Shown: positions 28,779-38,683, numbered from the stretch's first letter. The stretch: 64,000 bases of DNA from Vibrio campbellii CAIM 519 = NBRC 15631 = ATCC 25920 (GCF_002163755.1 NZ_CP015863.1:2418001-2482000); one strand, 5' to 3'. A program made the numbers and translations. Notes: generated by a model from the sequence alone, not told the origin.

Positions 28779-30098
28779 TTACCCACCCAAGATGCTCTTC
28801 AACATGTTGACGCACATGTCATAAGGCACAGACTCTTTCATGCGCTGCTGCAAGTATTCGTCCAGTTTTGGCTTGAGGGTAAATGCGCCATCGATAGCAG
28901 GGTCAGTCCCCGGTTTATAAGCGCCAATCGACACCAAATCTTGGTTCTTGCGGCAAATCGACAACACCTGACGCACCGCTTTCGACATCAACACGTGCTC
29001 TTCTGTGGTGATTTGCGGCATAACACGGCTCACCGATTTCTCGACATCGATGGCTGGGTAGTGACCTGCATCCGCCATTTCACGAGATAAGACAATGTGA
29101 CCATCGAGGATCGCACGTGACGCATCGGCGATCGGATCTTGCAGATCGTCACCTTCGGTCAGAACGGTAAAAAATGCGGTGATCGAACCTTGATCATCAC
29201 CACCGTTACCTGCGCGTTCCACCAAGGCTGGCAGTTTAGCAAACACCGAAGGCGGATAACCTTTGGTTGCAGGCGGTTCACCCACAGACAATGCAATCTC
29301 ACGCTGCGCTTGAGCAAAACGCGTCAGAGAGTCCATCAGTAGAAGAACATCTAATCCTTGGTCACGGAAGTATTCGGCAATCGTCAGTGCCGTTTGGCAG
29401 CCCTTCAAGCGCATCAAAGGTGAAGCATCGGCAGGTGCAGCCACCACCACAGAACGGCGGCGTCCGTCTTCACCCAAAATTTCTTCGATGAATTCTTTTA
29501 CTTCGCGTCCACGCTCACCAATCAGACCAACGACAACAACTTGCGCCGTCGTGCCTCGCGTCATCATGCCAAGAGTGACCGATTTACCCACACCAGAACC
29601 GGCAAACAGACCGATACGTTGACCTTTACCTACCGTCAGCAAGCCGTTGATGGCTTTTAAGCCCACATCAAGTGGCTCAGAAATGGGCTTACGCGCTAGT
29701 GGGTTAATTGGCTCAGCATTGAACGAAGCACAGTGATCGGTATAAAGCGGGCCGAGTCCATCCAGTGGGTTACCCACACCATCAATCACACGGCCTAGCA
29801 GCTCCATACCAACAGGCAAACCCGCCTCACTGGTCAACGGCGTCACTTTCGCGCCCGGTAAGATGCCTGTGATTTGCTCACTCGGCATCAAGAAAAGGTT
29901 ATCACCAGAAAAACCCACCACTTCCGCTTCCATATGACCGGACATGGTTTCGACCAAACACAAACTGCCAATCGGAGCACGACAGCCTGTCGCTTCCAAG
30001 GTTAAGCCAACAACACGTACAAGCTTGCCTGAAGCAACCGGACGCGTAGTTAAGCCTTCAACTTTGTAGTTTTTTAAACGATCGGCCAAGGCTTGCAT
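28779..30098 (-). CDS. fliI: Flagellum-specific ATPase FliI
   Basis: FliI (439 aa) is the F1-beta-like ATPase of the export apparatus. Walker A is GLFAGSGVGKSVTLG, Walker B is VLLLMDSLTRFAQAQREI, and ATKGYPPSVFAKLP is a signature shared with type III ATPases. Length is normal. It begins 3 bases after fliH, its inhibitor and partner. Confidence 0.97.
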   Translation of the reverse strand: MQALADRLKNYKVEGLTTRPVASGKLVRVVGLTLEATGCRAPIGSLCLVETMSGHMEAEVVGFSGDNLFLMPSEQITGILPGAKVTPLTSEAGLPVGMELLGRVIDGVGNPLDGLGPLYTDHCASFNAEPINPLARKPISEPLDVGLKAINGLLTVGKGQRIGLFAGSGVGKSVTLGMMTRGTTAQVVVVGLIGERGREVKEFIEEILGEDGRRRSVVVAAPADASPLMRLKGCQTALTIAEYFRDQGLDVLLLMDSLTRFAQAQREIALSVGEPPATKGYPPSVFAKLPALVERAGNGGDDQGSITAFFTVLTEGDDLQDPIADASRAILDGHIVLSREMADAGHYPAIDVEKSVSRVMPQITTEEHVLMSKAVRQVLSICRKNQDLVSIGAYKPGTDPAIDGAFTLKPKLDEYLQQRMKESVPYDMCVNMLKSILGG

Positions 30099-30101
30099 GG
30101 A

Positions 30102-30902
30102 CTACTCGCCCCCTTGATGACGATTTGCGCCACAGAAGCTGTTCAATACGCTTTTTATGCGTTCTTCCATGCGGTAATTGATGCTCGATTCACCAGCAGC
30201 AATTTGTACATCACCACGGTTCAATGAAGGCTCCGACACCAAAGTCCAATTACGGCAATCAAGCTCTTCTTCGCCGTATGCAGAGCGAATGATCGCCACA
30301 TCGTCGGGGTTCAGATGTAAGGTAATTGGATGACCAGAAATAGGCAGCGCTTCTACAGACTGCTTCACCGTATCGAGAATAATTTGAGGATTGGTTTGCA
30401 CTTCCACATGCACAACTTCTTTGACTAGGCACAGCACCATATCCACCAGCTGCTTTTCAACCTGAGCGTTCATCAGCTCCAAAGGTTGAGCGAACTGGTT
30501 GGCCAAGTTCATAAAGGTTTCCACCTGCTGCTGAATGTACTCCTGCCCAGCGGTAACACCTTCCGCTTTTCCGAGTTCGAGACCTTCTGCATGACCGGCT
30601 TGAATGCCTTCTTCTTTGCCTTTGTCGTAACCTTGCTTGAAGCCCGCTTCTTGACCTTGATACAGACCTTCTTGATAAGCGCCTTGCTTGATCAACTCAA
30701 TCTGTTCTTCTGTCAGTTCAAGAACTTGCTCTTCTTCTGGTTCGTCAAAGTTTGGCACCCAACCTGGATCGTAGTTAAACGCAGTTTGTTTGGCTTGTTT
30801 TGCTTTCGGCTCACCGTAATCAGGTAACCCCCAGCGCTGCGGTTCGATCATCGCATCGTCTTCATCAGGACGGATAAATCCACGTTTTCTATCGCCAGCC
30901 AT
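30102..30902 (-). CDS. fliH: Flagellar assembly protein FliH
   Basis: FliH (266 aa) is the stator-like partner of FliI. An acidic N-terminal part is followed by a Gly-periodic helix (GLYQGQEAGFKQGYDKGKEE and on, repeating GxxxG at about 95-130), which is the best-known mark of FliH, and a C-terminal globular domain with CLVKEVVHVEVQTNP. It comes 114 bases after fliG; no promoter is obvious in the gap. Confidence 0.94.
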   Translation of the reverse strand: MAGDRKRGFIRPDEDDAMIEPQRWGLPDYGEPKAKQAKQTAFNYDPGWVPNFDEPEEEQVLELTEEQIELIKQGAYQEGLYQGQEAGFKQGYDKGKEEGIQAGHAEGLELGKAEGVTAGQEYIQQQVETFMNLANQFAQPLELMNAQVEKQLVDMVLCLVKEVVHVEVQTNPQIILDTVKQSVEALPISGHPITLHLNPDDVAIIRSAYGEEELDCRNWTLVSEPSLNRGDVQIAAGESSINYRMEERIKSVLNSFCGANRHQGGE

Positions 30903-31016
30903 GCTTAACCTACAATCTGTCTATGTTGAAATTGATTTTGAAAATAAAGTGCTTTGAAAAAGTGCATTACTACAGAAGTGCGCTCCTCCCGCCTAAACAG
31001 GAGGAACAAGAAAGGA

Positions 31017-32072
31017 TTATAAGAACTCCTCTGCGCCGCCAGACAGCATGATTTCGCCAGCGTCTGCCATACGACGAGCAATCGCCAAGATTTCTTTCTG
31101 CGCCGCTTCTACGTCTGCTACGCGAACCGGAGGCATTGCTTCGATATCGTCGCGCATCATCTCAGCGGCACGTTTAGACATGTTCTTGAACACTTTCTCA
31201 CGTAGAGAATCGTCGGCACCTTTAAGTGCTCTTTGCAGAACGTCTTGAGGAACGTCACGCAGCAATTTCTGAATACCTTGGTCGTCCACTTCCACCAAGT
31301 TCTCGAATACGAACATAAGATCTTGGATTTGTGTAGCCATGTCTTCGTCTTGGTCGCGAATCTGCTCCATCAAAATACCTTCGACGTTGTTGTCTAGGTA
31401 GTTCATGATTTCTGCTGCTGCCTTCAGGCCGCCAATCTTCGCCGCTTGTGCACCCGCTTGACCCGCGAACTGCTTCTCCATGATTTCGTTCAGCTCTGCC
31501 AGTGCTGATGGCTGAACTTCTTCTAGGTTGGCAATACGCATCATCAGATCCAGACGCACACGCTCTGGGAACTGAGAAAGGATTTCTGCCGATTGGTCCG
31601 CTTCCAAGTACGAAAGTACGATGGTTTGAATCTGCGGGTGTTCGTTGACGATGATACTTGCCACTTGGCGAGGATCCATCCACTTCAGTGAATCCAGACC
31701 TTTCGAGCCAGTACCCAATAGGATTTGGTCAACCAAGTTGTTTGCTTTATCCTCACCCAGAGCAGCCACTAGCGCATTACGCATAAAGTCTTCGCTGCCC
31801 ATACCGATGTTGGTGTATTTCTGGATGTCTTCTAGAAACGCGCGATGCACACCAGACACTTTGTCTTGGCTTAGGTCTTTCGCTCGCGCCATTGCGCTAC
31901 CCACACGCTGAACCTGTTTTGGTTCTAGGTGACGGATGATGCCAGCCGCGTCGTTTTCGTTCAGGCTCAGCAGCAAAATCGCCGCTTTCTCTTCGCCTGT
32001 CATGCTAGAGACATCAAACTCCGCTGGCAAACCTGCGCCGTTTTCATCTTGAGGTACGATATCGTTAGCCAT
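31017..32072 (-). CDS. fliG: Flagellar switch protein FliG
   Basis: FliG (351 aa) couples the C-ring to the MS-ring and meets the stator for torque. It has the N domain (TGEEKAAILLLSLNEND), the EHPQ motif in VNEHPQIQTIVLSYL, and the C-terminal torque helix with charged residues (NMSKRAAEMMRDDIEAM). It overlaps fliF by 8 bases. Confidence 0.97.
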   Translation of the reverse strand: MANDIVPQDENGAGLPAEFDVSSMTGEEKAAILLLSLNENDAAGIIRHLEPKQVQRVGSAMARAKDLSQDKVSGVHRAFLEDIQKYTNIGMGSEDFMRNALVAALGEDKANNLVDQILLGTGSKGLDSLKWMDPRQVASIIVNEHPQIQTIVLSYLEADQSAEILSQFPERVRLDLMMRIANLEEVQPSALAELNEIMEKQFAGQAGAQAAKIGGLKAAAEIMNYLDNNVEGILMEQIRDQDEDMATQIQDLMFVFENLVEVDDQGIQKLLRDVPQDVLQRALKGADDSLREKVFKNMSKRAAEMMRDDIEAMPPVRVADVEAAQKEILAIARRMADAGEIMLSGGAEEFL

Positions 32073-33807
32073 TTTCGTTCATCCAGTTTTTCACAACTTG
32101 AGCAGCAAGCTCTGGCTCGTTTGCCACCAGAGCACGTACTGCTTTGAGTACATCTTCATCTTTGTGCAGGTTAGGCAGATCAATGCTTGAACCAAACTCA
32201 AACAGTTCACCGCTTTCGATGTCGCTACCAATCAGGCTGGTTTCGCCATCCGCACCAATTGGCAAGCCATCTGGCCCGTACATTTCGTCTTCGTCGCCAC
32301 TTGCTGGGTTGAGCAATTTCTTCATTGCAGGGCGAACCAGAACCAAGATAACCACGATAATCACTAGCGCACTTGCAAACCAACGAACCCAATCGTTGAA
32401 GTTTGGATGTTCCCAAATTGGTGGATCAACCATTTGCTCAAGCTCTGGCTCGGCAAACTTCACACTCAGTACATTAAGCAGGTCACCGCGATTCTCATCA
32501 AAGCCGACGGTACCGATCAGCACTTGGCGAATCGCGTTGATTTCAGATTCTGATAGCGGCGTGTACGTCACCTCACCCGTATCTGGGTTTACGGTGCGAC
32601 GGTCTTTGATCGCTACCGAAACGGTCTGACGAGCCAACGTGCCAGTTTGCTTGCGTTCATGACTGATGGTGGTATCAAGCTCGAAGTTACGCGTCGATTC
32701 TTTACGTACCGAGCCTTGACCAGTCAATGTGCCGTCTTTCATCTGCGCCACATCTTGAGGAATAGACGCATCCGCTGGCGGTTGGTTACTCAATGCACCT
32801 GGAATGCCCGCAACCATGTTGCCGTTGTTGTAATCTTCCAGCGCATATTCACTGCGCGTAGACGGCGTATTCGGATCGAAGTTTTTACGAGTTTGCTCGA
32901 CGGTGCTGAAATCCATCTGGATATCTACCTGAGCAGTGTAGTTACCAAAACCTAGAATAGGCAGAAGTACTGAATCAATCTTTTCGCGCAGCGCTTGCTC
33001 TTGGCTGCGTTCTAGCTCTTGCTCTTTACGACGTGCAGCAGATGCTGGGTCTTGGGAACCTGAGCTCAGTAGACGACCGTGTTGATCGGTTACCGTAATA
33101 CGAGAAGTCTTCATTCCCGGAACAGCACTCGCCACCATATCAACGATGGAATCCACTTCTTGTTGTTTCAGGTTTGCGCCTGTAGAGAGCGTCAAAAATA
33201 CCGAAGCAGACGCTTCTTGGTTGTGACGAACAAACACGCTGTGTTTTGGTAGAGCGAGAAGAACACGCGCTTTACGCACCTGCTTCATCTCTTCGATGGC
33301 TTGCGCAAGTTGGCGCTCACGACTGAGCTTCAAACGCTCTTGTTCCAAGCGCTGTGATACACCAAAGCCCATGTCTTGCAGCAGAATGTCATCGCCCGCC
33401 TCTGTTGCTTGGTTAACACCTGCACGCACCATGCCTAGCTTAATCGAGTTGTAATCGCTCGATTCAACCGAAATAGTATTGCCATCTAGCTTGTAATTGA
33501 TTTTTTTCTGGTCGAGGTAATCCAGCACAGGGATCAGTTCTTCGGTTTCGTATGCACCAAGTGGGCGCATTTCCGGTTCTTTCACCCAGAAGAAAAGCAT
33601 TACGATTAACGCAACACAGATAGAGATGGACAGCACTAATACGACCTGACGAAGTAAATCGAGGTCTCCCACTGCCATATCGAATTTTGACGCACTGCGC
33701 TCTTCAAGATCTGGGTTTTGGCTATCCACATCCAAATCTGAGCCAGCGATCAGTGCACCATCTGCGCCGCCATCAGTGACGGTTAAATCTGTTGACTTGT
33801 CTGCCAC
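32065..33807 (-). CDS. fliF: Flagellar MS-ring protein FliF
   Basis: FliF (580 aa) builds the membrane ring on which the flagellum assembles. Two membrane helices (about 52-72 and 462-482) bracket the periplasmic ring-building region. The phrase VRKARVLLALPKHSVFVR and the C-terminal FliG-binding segment (residues about 545-580, ALVANEPELAAQVVKNWM) are typical. It follows fliE by 15 bases. Confidence 0.97.
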   Translation of the reverse strand: MADKSTDLTVTDGGADGALIAGSDLDVDSQNPDLEERSASKFDMAVGDLDLLRQVVLVLSISICVALIVMLFFWVKEPEMRPLGAYETEELIPVLDYLDQKKINYKLDGNTISVESSDYNSIKLGMVRAGVNQATEAGDDILLQDMGFGVSQRLEQERLKLSRERQLAQAIEEMKQVRKARVLLALPKHSVFVRHNQEASASVFLTLSTGANLKQQEVDSIVDMVASAVPGMKTSRITVTDQHGRLLSSGSQDPASAARRKEQELERSQEQALREKIDSVLLPILGFGNYTAQVDIQMDFSTVEQTRKNFDPNTPSTRSEYALEDYNNGNMVAGIPGALSNQPPADASIPQDVAQMKDGTLTGQGSVRKESTRNFELDTTISHERKQTGTLARQTVSVAIKDRRTVNPDTGEVTYTPLSESEINAIRQVLIGTVGFDENRGDLLNVLSVKFAEPELEQMVDPPIWEHPNFNDWVRWFASALVIIVVILVLVRPAMKKLLNPASGDEDEMYGPDGLPIGADGETSLIGSDIESGELFEFGSSIDLPNLHKDEDVLKAVRALVANEPELAAQVVKNWMNENG

Positions 33808-33822
33808 ACTTATTACCTAAAA

Positions 33823-34140
33823 TTACACTGGCATGTTCATGAGATCCTTATAGGACTCAACGAGCTTATTGCGGATTTGTACAGTGGCATCGAAGGCAAC
33901 ACTGGACTTGTTACGAGCAATCATAACGTCAGAAAGGGAAACATCGGCATCACCACGGTCAAAACGCGTTTGCAGATCGCCCGATGCTTTTTGAAGTGAG
34001 TTTACGTTATTGATGGCTTTCGTTAGGAGATCACCAAAATCTGCCCCAACTTTCGCACCTGTTGCAACGGGAGCGGTGTTGGTCGCCTCCACCATCATGG
34101 CGCGCATTTCTGCCTGAATACCATCAACTTTCATTGTCAC
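33823..34140 (-). CDS. fliE: Flagellar hook-basal body protein FliE
   Basis: FliE (105 aa) joins the MS-ring to the rod. The C-terminal half is the conserved part (SDVMIARNKSSVAFDATVQI, then RNKLVESYKDLMNMPV). A second ATG two codons in (34134) is an equal start option. It is the first gene of fliEFGHIJ, with a near-consensus sigma-54 element 48-62 bases upstream. Confidence 0.95.
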   Translation of the reverse strand: MTMKVDGIQAEMRAMMVEATNTAPVATGAKVGADFGDLLTKAINNVNSLQKASGDLQTRFDRGDADVSLSDVMIARNKSSVAFDATVQIRNKLVESYKDLMNMPV

Positions 34141-34187
34141 CTCTAAGCCAAAAGTTTGACTATTAAATAAAACTGATTATTGACACA

Positions 34188-34202
34188 GCAATTACTGTGC
34201 CA
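34188..34202 (-). promoter_or_regulatory. Sigma-54 promoter for fliEFGHIJ
   Basis: The minus strand reads TGGCAC-N5-TTGC, an exact match to the sigma-54 core consensus, placed just upstream of fliE. FlrC is the expected activator. Confidence 0.9.
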
Positions 34203-34260
34203 TAAGACAATAGTGCCGTAGTGTACCCACACTTTTGTCCTATGGCTATTTATGTGAATA

Positions 34261-35670
34261 CTAAGCCGGAATATCGATACCAGCGTCACGCATTTTGGCA
34301 AGTTTGTAGCGCAAAGTACGTGGACTGATGCCCAGTTTCTCTGCCATTTCTTTACGACGACCGTTGCATTCGATCAGCGTTTCCAAAATGATCGCGTATT
34401 CTTGGTCACGCAGCTCACCACCAAGACCTTCGCCACCGACAGCCACACGGTTGATCGATTCAACTTGCGCGACAGGTTTAACATCGGGCACCAAAACCTC
34501 TGAGTTTTGAACCACAGACTGCAGGCTGCTCGCATCTTGCCAATCTACACCTTCTAGCAAAATGTGTTCTGCATCGATGTCACCATTTTCACTCAAAATC
34601 AGAGCACGCTGAACCACGTTATCCAGCTCACGAACGTTACCCGGCCAAGGGTATTGAAGCAGCTTATCTAACGCGACTTGAGAGAACTTCGGCACAGGCA
34701 TGCCCATCTTGCTGCAATGACGTTCTGCTAGATGCTGAGCCAATGGCGAGATGTCACCTTTACGTTCACACAGTGCAGGCCATGAGATTGGGAATACGTT
34801 CAAGCGGTAGTACAAATCTTCACGGAAGTTGCCTTCCGACACATACTGCTTAAGGTCACGGTTACTGGTTGCCAATACACGTACATCCAGTTTGATGCTC
34901 TTACGACTACCCAAACGCTCCACTTCACGCTCTTGAAGAACGCGCAGCAGTTTCGCTTGTAGGTTTAGGTCCATCTCACTGATTTCATCCAGCAAGATAG
35001 TACCGCCTTGGGCTTGTTCGAATTTACCCGGACACGCTTGTACCGCGCCAGTAAATGCACCTTTCTCGTAACCAAATAGTGTCGCTTCCAGCATGTTGTC
35101 TGGAATCGCTGCACAGTTGATCGCAACAAAAGGGCCGTCTTTACGGTTTGAAGCGTTGTGAATGTAACGAGACATGACTTCTTTACCCGAGCCACTTGGG
35201 CCCAAGATCATCACGTTAGCATCGGTGCGCGCCACTTTGTCAGCCAAAGCCAATAGACGCAGACTCTTCTCGTCTGCTACGACTGCATCACCGTTGTCAT
35301 CACTTTTGATTGGTGCGTAACGGCTCACCATGTTGAGCAAAACTTCTGGTGCAAATGGCTTCGCCATGTAATCAATCGCACCTTCTTTCATTGCCGACAC
35401 AGCGTCTTCAATGTTTGCGTAAGCCGTCATAAGAAGAACTGGCATGTTTGGCCAATTCTGTTTGATATTACGTAGCAGAGCCAAACCGCCCATGCCTGCC
35501 ATTTGCACGTCAGAAACCACAATGTCTACCGCGTTCGACTTCAGCTTAACCAACGCGTCTTCCGCACAATCGGCTTCTAACCACTCGTACCCTGCCAGAG
35601 CCAGAGTATCCACTAGGGCTTCACGAAGACCTTCATCGTCTTCTACGATCAGCACTTTGCTTTGCGCCAT
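34261..35670 (-). CDS. flrC: Sigma-54 response regulator FlrC (FlaM)
   Basis: FlrC (469 aa) activates the middle flagellar genes once phosphorylated by FlrB. The receiver has D54 in VVSDVQMAGMGG. The AAA+ domain has Walker A GPSGSGKE, the sigma-54-contacting loop GAFTGA, and Walker B GGTILLDEISEMD. A Fis-type helix-turn-helix closes it (RRKEMAEKLGISPRTLRYKL). It follows flrB by 36 bases. Confidence 0.95.
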   Translation of the reverse strand: MAQSKVLIVEDDEGLREALVDTLALAGYEWLEADCAEDALVKLKSNAVDIVVSDVQMAGMGGLALLRNIKQNWPNMPVLLMTAYANIEDAVSAMKEGAIDYMAKPFAPEVLLNMVSRYAPIKSDDNGDAVVADEKSLRLLALADKVARTDANVMILGPSGSGKEVMSRYIHNASNRKDGPFVAINCAAIPDNMLEATLFGYEKGAFTGAVQACPGKFEQAQGGTILLDEISEMDLNLQAKLLRVLQEREVERLGSRKSIKLDVRVLATSNRDLKQYVSEGNFREDLYYRLNVFPISWPALCERKGDISPLAQHLAERHCSKMGMPVPKFSQVALDKLLQYPWPGNVRELDNVVQRALILSENGDIDAEHILLEGVDWQDASSLQSVVQNSEVLVPDVKPVAQVESINRVAVGGEGLGGELRDQEYAIILETLIECNGRRKEMAEKLGISPRTLRYKLAKMRDAGIDIPA

Positions 35671-35706
35671 TATGATTCTCCAGTAATTGTTATCGACAAA
35701 AGCCGC

Positions 35707-36738
35707 TTACTGCGCTTCTGCTTGCACTCGCTCTAGCGGAATGCAAATGGTAAAGCAGGCTCCATCACCCTGCTCTGAAATAAGTTCCAATCGGCCGTCA
35801 TGGGCACGGCAAACCATTTGAACCACAGCGAGCCCTAACCCGGTTCCTTGAGAACGCGTGGTAAAGAATGGCTCCATAATTTTTGCTTGCAGTTCTTTTG
35901 GTACACCCGGACCGCTGTCTTGCACAGAAATGCGCAATTCACCGTTCACAGGACGGAAAAAGACATCTATCTGCGATTCCTTTCCTGACATCTGAATCGC
36001 GTTCATCACTAAGTTACTCAGTGCTGAAGCAATGGCGTTAGCGTTGCCTAACAGCTCAGTGTGTTCTTCTTCCACTTCTAGGAAGTAGTCAATGTTGTTG
36101 TTCTTCAGCGCGGTTTCGACCATTGGCTGATATTCAGCAACTAACTGAGAAATGTTAAAAGGCTTAATGACTTTATTATCACCACCTTTAGCAAAAAGCA
36201 GCATATCATTAACCTGCTTTTCCAAATCGTGCAGTCGATCCATTAATTTGCTTTGAAATCTATCTTTTGTCGCCGGAGGGAGATTTGGCGCTGCTAAATT
36301 AGATGCATACAACATGGCGCTCGATAATGGTGTTCTGACTTGGTGTGCCAAAGACGCCACCATACGGCCTAACGATGACAAACGTTGTAAGTCACTCACG
36401 CGAGATTGCAGTAAACGCGTTTCCGTTAGATCGGTGATCAAAATGAGTTGGCCAGTCGCCGATGCCGAGATCGCTAGACGAACTTTACGACCATTGCGCA
36501 GTGAGACTTCATGACCATCATCTTCGCGCGGATCAAACACCGCTTGGATGATGTTGAACCATTTCTCGTCGACCAGTGGAATTTCAAGAATGCGGTGCGC
36601 CTCTGGGTTGGCTTCACGCACCACACCGTGGGTATCTAGTAAGATCACACCAGCGGGCATCACGTCCAAAACCTGCTTATAACGCTCTACTTGATTCTCT
36701 ACTGAGTCTAAATGGGATTGGTTGGTGTTATTGTCCAT
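35707..36738 (-). CDS. flrB: Sensor histidine kinase FlrB (FlaL)
   Basis: FlrB (343 aa) is a soluble two-component kinase with no membrane helix. A PAS domain (about 20-115, MPAGVILLDTHGVVREANPE) is followed by the dimerisation helix with H132 in SLAHQVRTPLSSAM, then an ATPase domain with N-box NLVMNAIQ and G-boxes DSGPGVP and GTGLGLAVV. It signals to FlrC next to it. Confidence 0.94.
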   Translation of the reverse strand: MDNNTNQSHLDSVENQVERYKQVLDVMPAGVILLDTHGVVREANPEAHRILEIPLVDEKWFNIIQAVFDPREDDGHEVSLRNGRKVRLAISASATGQLILITDLTETRLLQSRVSDLQRLSSLGRMVASLAHQVRTPLSSAMLYASNLAAPNLPPATKDRFQSKLMDRLHDLEKQVNDMLLFAKGGDNKVIKPFNISQLVAEYQPMVETALKNNNIDYFLEVEEEHTELLGNANAIASALSNLVMNAIQMSGKESQIDVFFRPVNGELRISVQDSGPGVPKELQAKIMEPFFTTRSQGTGLGLAVVQMVCRAHDGRLELISEQGDGACFTICIPLERVQAEAQ

Positions 36739-36787
36739 TCACTGCCTGTCGAAATATCGCCATTTAAATACTAAAACAGCTTGGCAA

Positions 36788-36802
36788 GCAATTAGCGTAC
36801 CA
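36788..36802 (-). promoter_or_regulatory. Sigma-54 promoter for flrBC
   Basis: The minus strand reads TGGTAC-N5-TTGC in the 192-base gap between flrA and flrB. This fits the known scheme in which FlrA with sigma-54 turns on flrBC. Confidence 0.8.
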
Positions 36803-36930
36803 AACTGTTTTCTATATTTATCATAGCGTTATGTCATCGACAAGAAGCTGACACTAAGAAATGTGCGGTTTTATTGTCAGAAAAGATAACAAGTTGCCTG
36901 AGATTCAACCGCTTTAACGCCAGGGTGACC

Positions 36931-38397
36931 CTAGCGTTGAAGGTTGTACTTACGCATTTTCTCAACCAGTGTTGTGCGTCGCATCCCTAGCATATCTGCA
37001 GCTCTTGCTACCACACCACTCTGTGCTTCAAGCGCTTGGCTGATCATGTTGACTTCCATATCCGCAAGCAGCTCTTTCAAGTTAACCCCTTCTGGTGGCA
37101 ATCCTTGAGGTGCATTCATGTTGTGGTCCAGGTCGTTCTGCTCATCAAAGCTGAAGTTCTCAGAGAAGATATCTTGGAACACATCGCGTTCTTGCTCTTC
37201 CACAGAGGTGAATGGGTTACCTTCTGGCTGGAATTCTGGGATATCGCTGTAACGGTATTTGGTGGGTAAGTGATTCACGTCCACTAGGCTATTCGGGTAC
37301 AGGATCACCATACGCTCAACAAGGTTAGCAAGCTCGCGGACGTTACCCGGCCAGTTATGCTCCATCAATGAGTTGATTGCACGAGGTGTGAAGCAAATTG
37401 GTTGCCCGCCTTCTGCTTCCAAACGCGTCATTAGCTCTTGTAGCAACAAAGGGATGTCTTGCTTACGCGCTTTTAGCGCTGGCATTTCAATTGGGAAGAC
37501 ATTCAAACGGTAGAAAAGATCTTCACGGAATGTGCCGTCGTCGATCATCCCTTCTAGGTTTCGGTGTGTTGCTGCTACCACTCGAACGTTCACCTTGATC
37601 GTCGTATTACCACCAACACGCTCGAAGCAACGCTCTTGCAGTACACGCAATAACTTCACTTGCATCGACATCGGCATATCGCCAATTTCATCAAGGAAGA
37701 TAGTGCCACCCTCAGCCAGTTCAAAACGGCCTTTACGTGCTGTTAAAGCGCCAGTAAATGCGCCTTTTTCGTGACCAAACAGTTCACTTTCTAATAGTTC
37801 TGGGGGAATGGCGCCACAGTTGATAGGCACAAACGGACCATTGCGGTAAGCAGAATGGTAATGAATGTTTCGTGCTACCACTTCTTTACCTGTACCAGAT
37901 TCACCCAAGATAAGTACGTTTGCTTCAGTACCTGATACTTGTTCGATCAAATGACGAACTTCTTGAATGCCTCGGCTTTGGCCGACAAGGCTACGGAAAA
38001 GCGTGTTTTTGCGTGCGCTTGCTACCACGTTTACGCCTTTACGACCAAGGAAGTCTTTGCAATGACGTAACGCTTCGCTAAGTTGCGGGTAGTTGAGCGG
38101 TTGCTCTAATTCACCGACAAAGTTTGGCAAATCATCAACGGGCAATGGGAAAGAGCCCATGACGAGAAGTGGGATATGGTACGCTTCGTTGAGGTGAGCC
38201 ATCACCGCTGTCGCTGCATGACCCGCAGAGATGTTACCGACAATGCAGCCTGACCAAACGGCTGACCAGTCAACATCGCCTAGCTGATCAGAACTGACAG
38301 CTTCGCAACTTTCTCCAACAAATTCCAATATATTGCTTATATTCAAACGACTTGGTGCATCGTCATCGATTACAAGCAGCTTTGCCAAACCTTGCAT
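36931..38397 (-). CDS. flrA: Sigma-54 activator FlrA (FlaK), flagellar master regulator
   Basis: FlrA (488 aa) is the top regulator of the polar flagellar cascade and a FleQ-type enhancer-binding protein. The N-terminal domain looks like a receiver (LLVIDDDAPSR) but the strand that should carry the phosphoacceptor reads GCIVGNISAG, so it is probably not phosphorylated. The AAA+ core has GESGTGKE, GAFTGA and GGTIFLDEIGDMP. The C-terminal Fis-type helix-turn-helix is ARAADMLGMRRTTLVEKM. In relatives c-di-GMP inhibits this protein. Confidence 0.94.
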   Translation of the reverse strand: MQGLAKLLVIDDDAPSRLNISNILEFVGESCEAVSSDQLGDVDWSAVWSGCIVGNISAGHAATAVMAHLNEAYHIPLLVMGSFPLPVDDLPNFVGELEQPLNYPQLSEALRHCKDFLGRKGVNVVASARKNTLFRSLVGQSRGIQEVRHLIEQVSGTEANVLILGESGTGKEVVARNIHYHSAYRNGPFVPINCGAIPPELLESELFGHEKGAFTGALTARKGRFELAEGGTIFLDEIGDMPMSMQVKLLRVLQERCFERVGGNTTIKVNVRVVAATHRNLEGMIDDGTFREDLFYRLNVFPIEMPALKARKQDIPLLLQELMTRLEAEGGQPICFTPRAINSLMEHNWPGNVRELANLVERMVILYPNSLVDVNHLPTKYRYSDIPEFQPEGNPFTSVEEQERDVFQDIFSENFSFDEQNDLDHNMNAPQGLPPEGVNLKELLADMEVNMISQALEAQSGVVARAADMLGMRRTTLVEKMRKYNLQR

Positions 38398-38453
38398 AAG
38401 TAAGAATGATTGCCTTTATTATGGGGTTGTTGCGGCCAAACCTTGATTTGCGC

Positions 38454-38489
38454 AATTGAGTGTTAGAAAGGGGGGGACCACTCTCAATT
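38454..38489 (-). repeat. Inverted repeat with G7 run in the flrA leader
   Basis: AATTGAG (38454-38460) and CTCAATT (38483-38489) flank a 22-base spacer that holds seven consecutive G on the plus strand (38470-38476). It lies 57-92 bases before the flrA start. Its role is unknown. Confidence 0.6.
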
Positions 38490-38517
38490 AACGATAGACA
38501 AAATAGGAAAATCAGCA

Positions 38518-38548
38518 ACAAAAAAAAGCCATTAGGGCCACTAATGAC
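38518..38548 (-). terminator. Terminator after fliS
   Basis: An 8-bp stem (GTCATTAG with its partner, one G-T pair) with a 5-base loop is followed on the minus strand by a run of eight T. It ends the flaG-fliD-flaI-fliS unit and isolates flrA, which must have its own promoter in the next 120 bases. Confidence 0.85.
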
Positions 38549-38683
38549 TTCTATTTTATTTGAATAAAAAAATAAGGCAACCAAGCAATAAAGAGGTGTG
38601 AGCTCTATTGTAACTTTATCTAACTCATTTCTATGCAATTTGGCACAATACCCTACTCATTAAGTAAGGTATTGTTTTATCGA

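Noticed and set aside
38363..38638. 91-codon minus-strand frame covering the flrA leader
   Set aside because: It runs through the fliS terminator hairpin and into flrA in another frame, with no ribosome site and no recognisable product.
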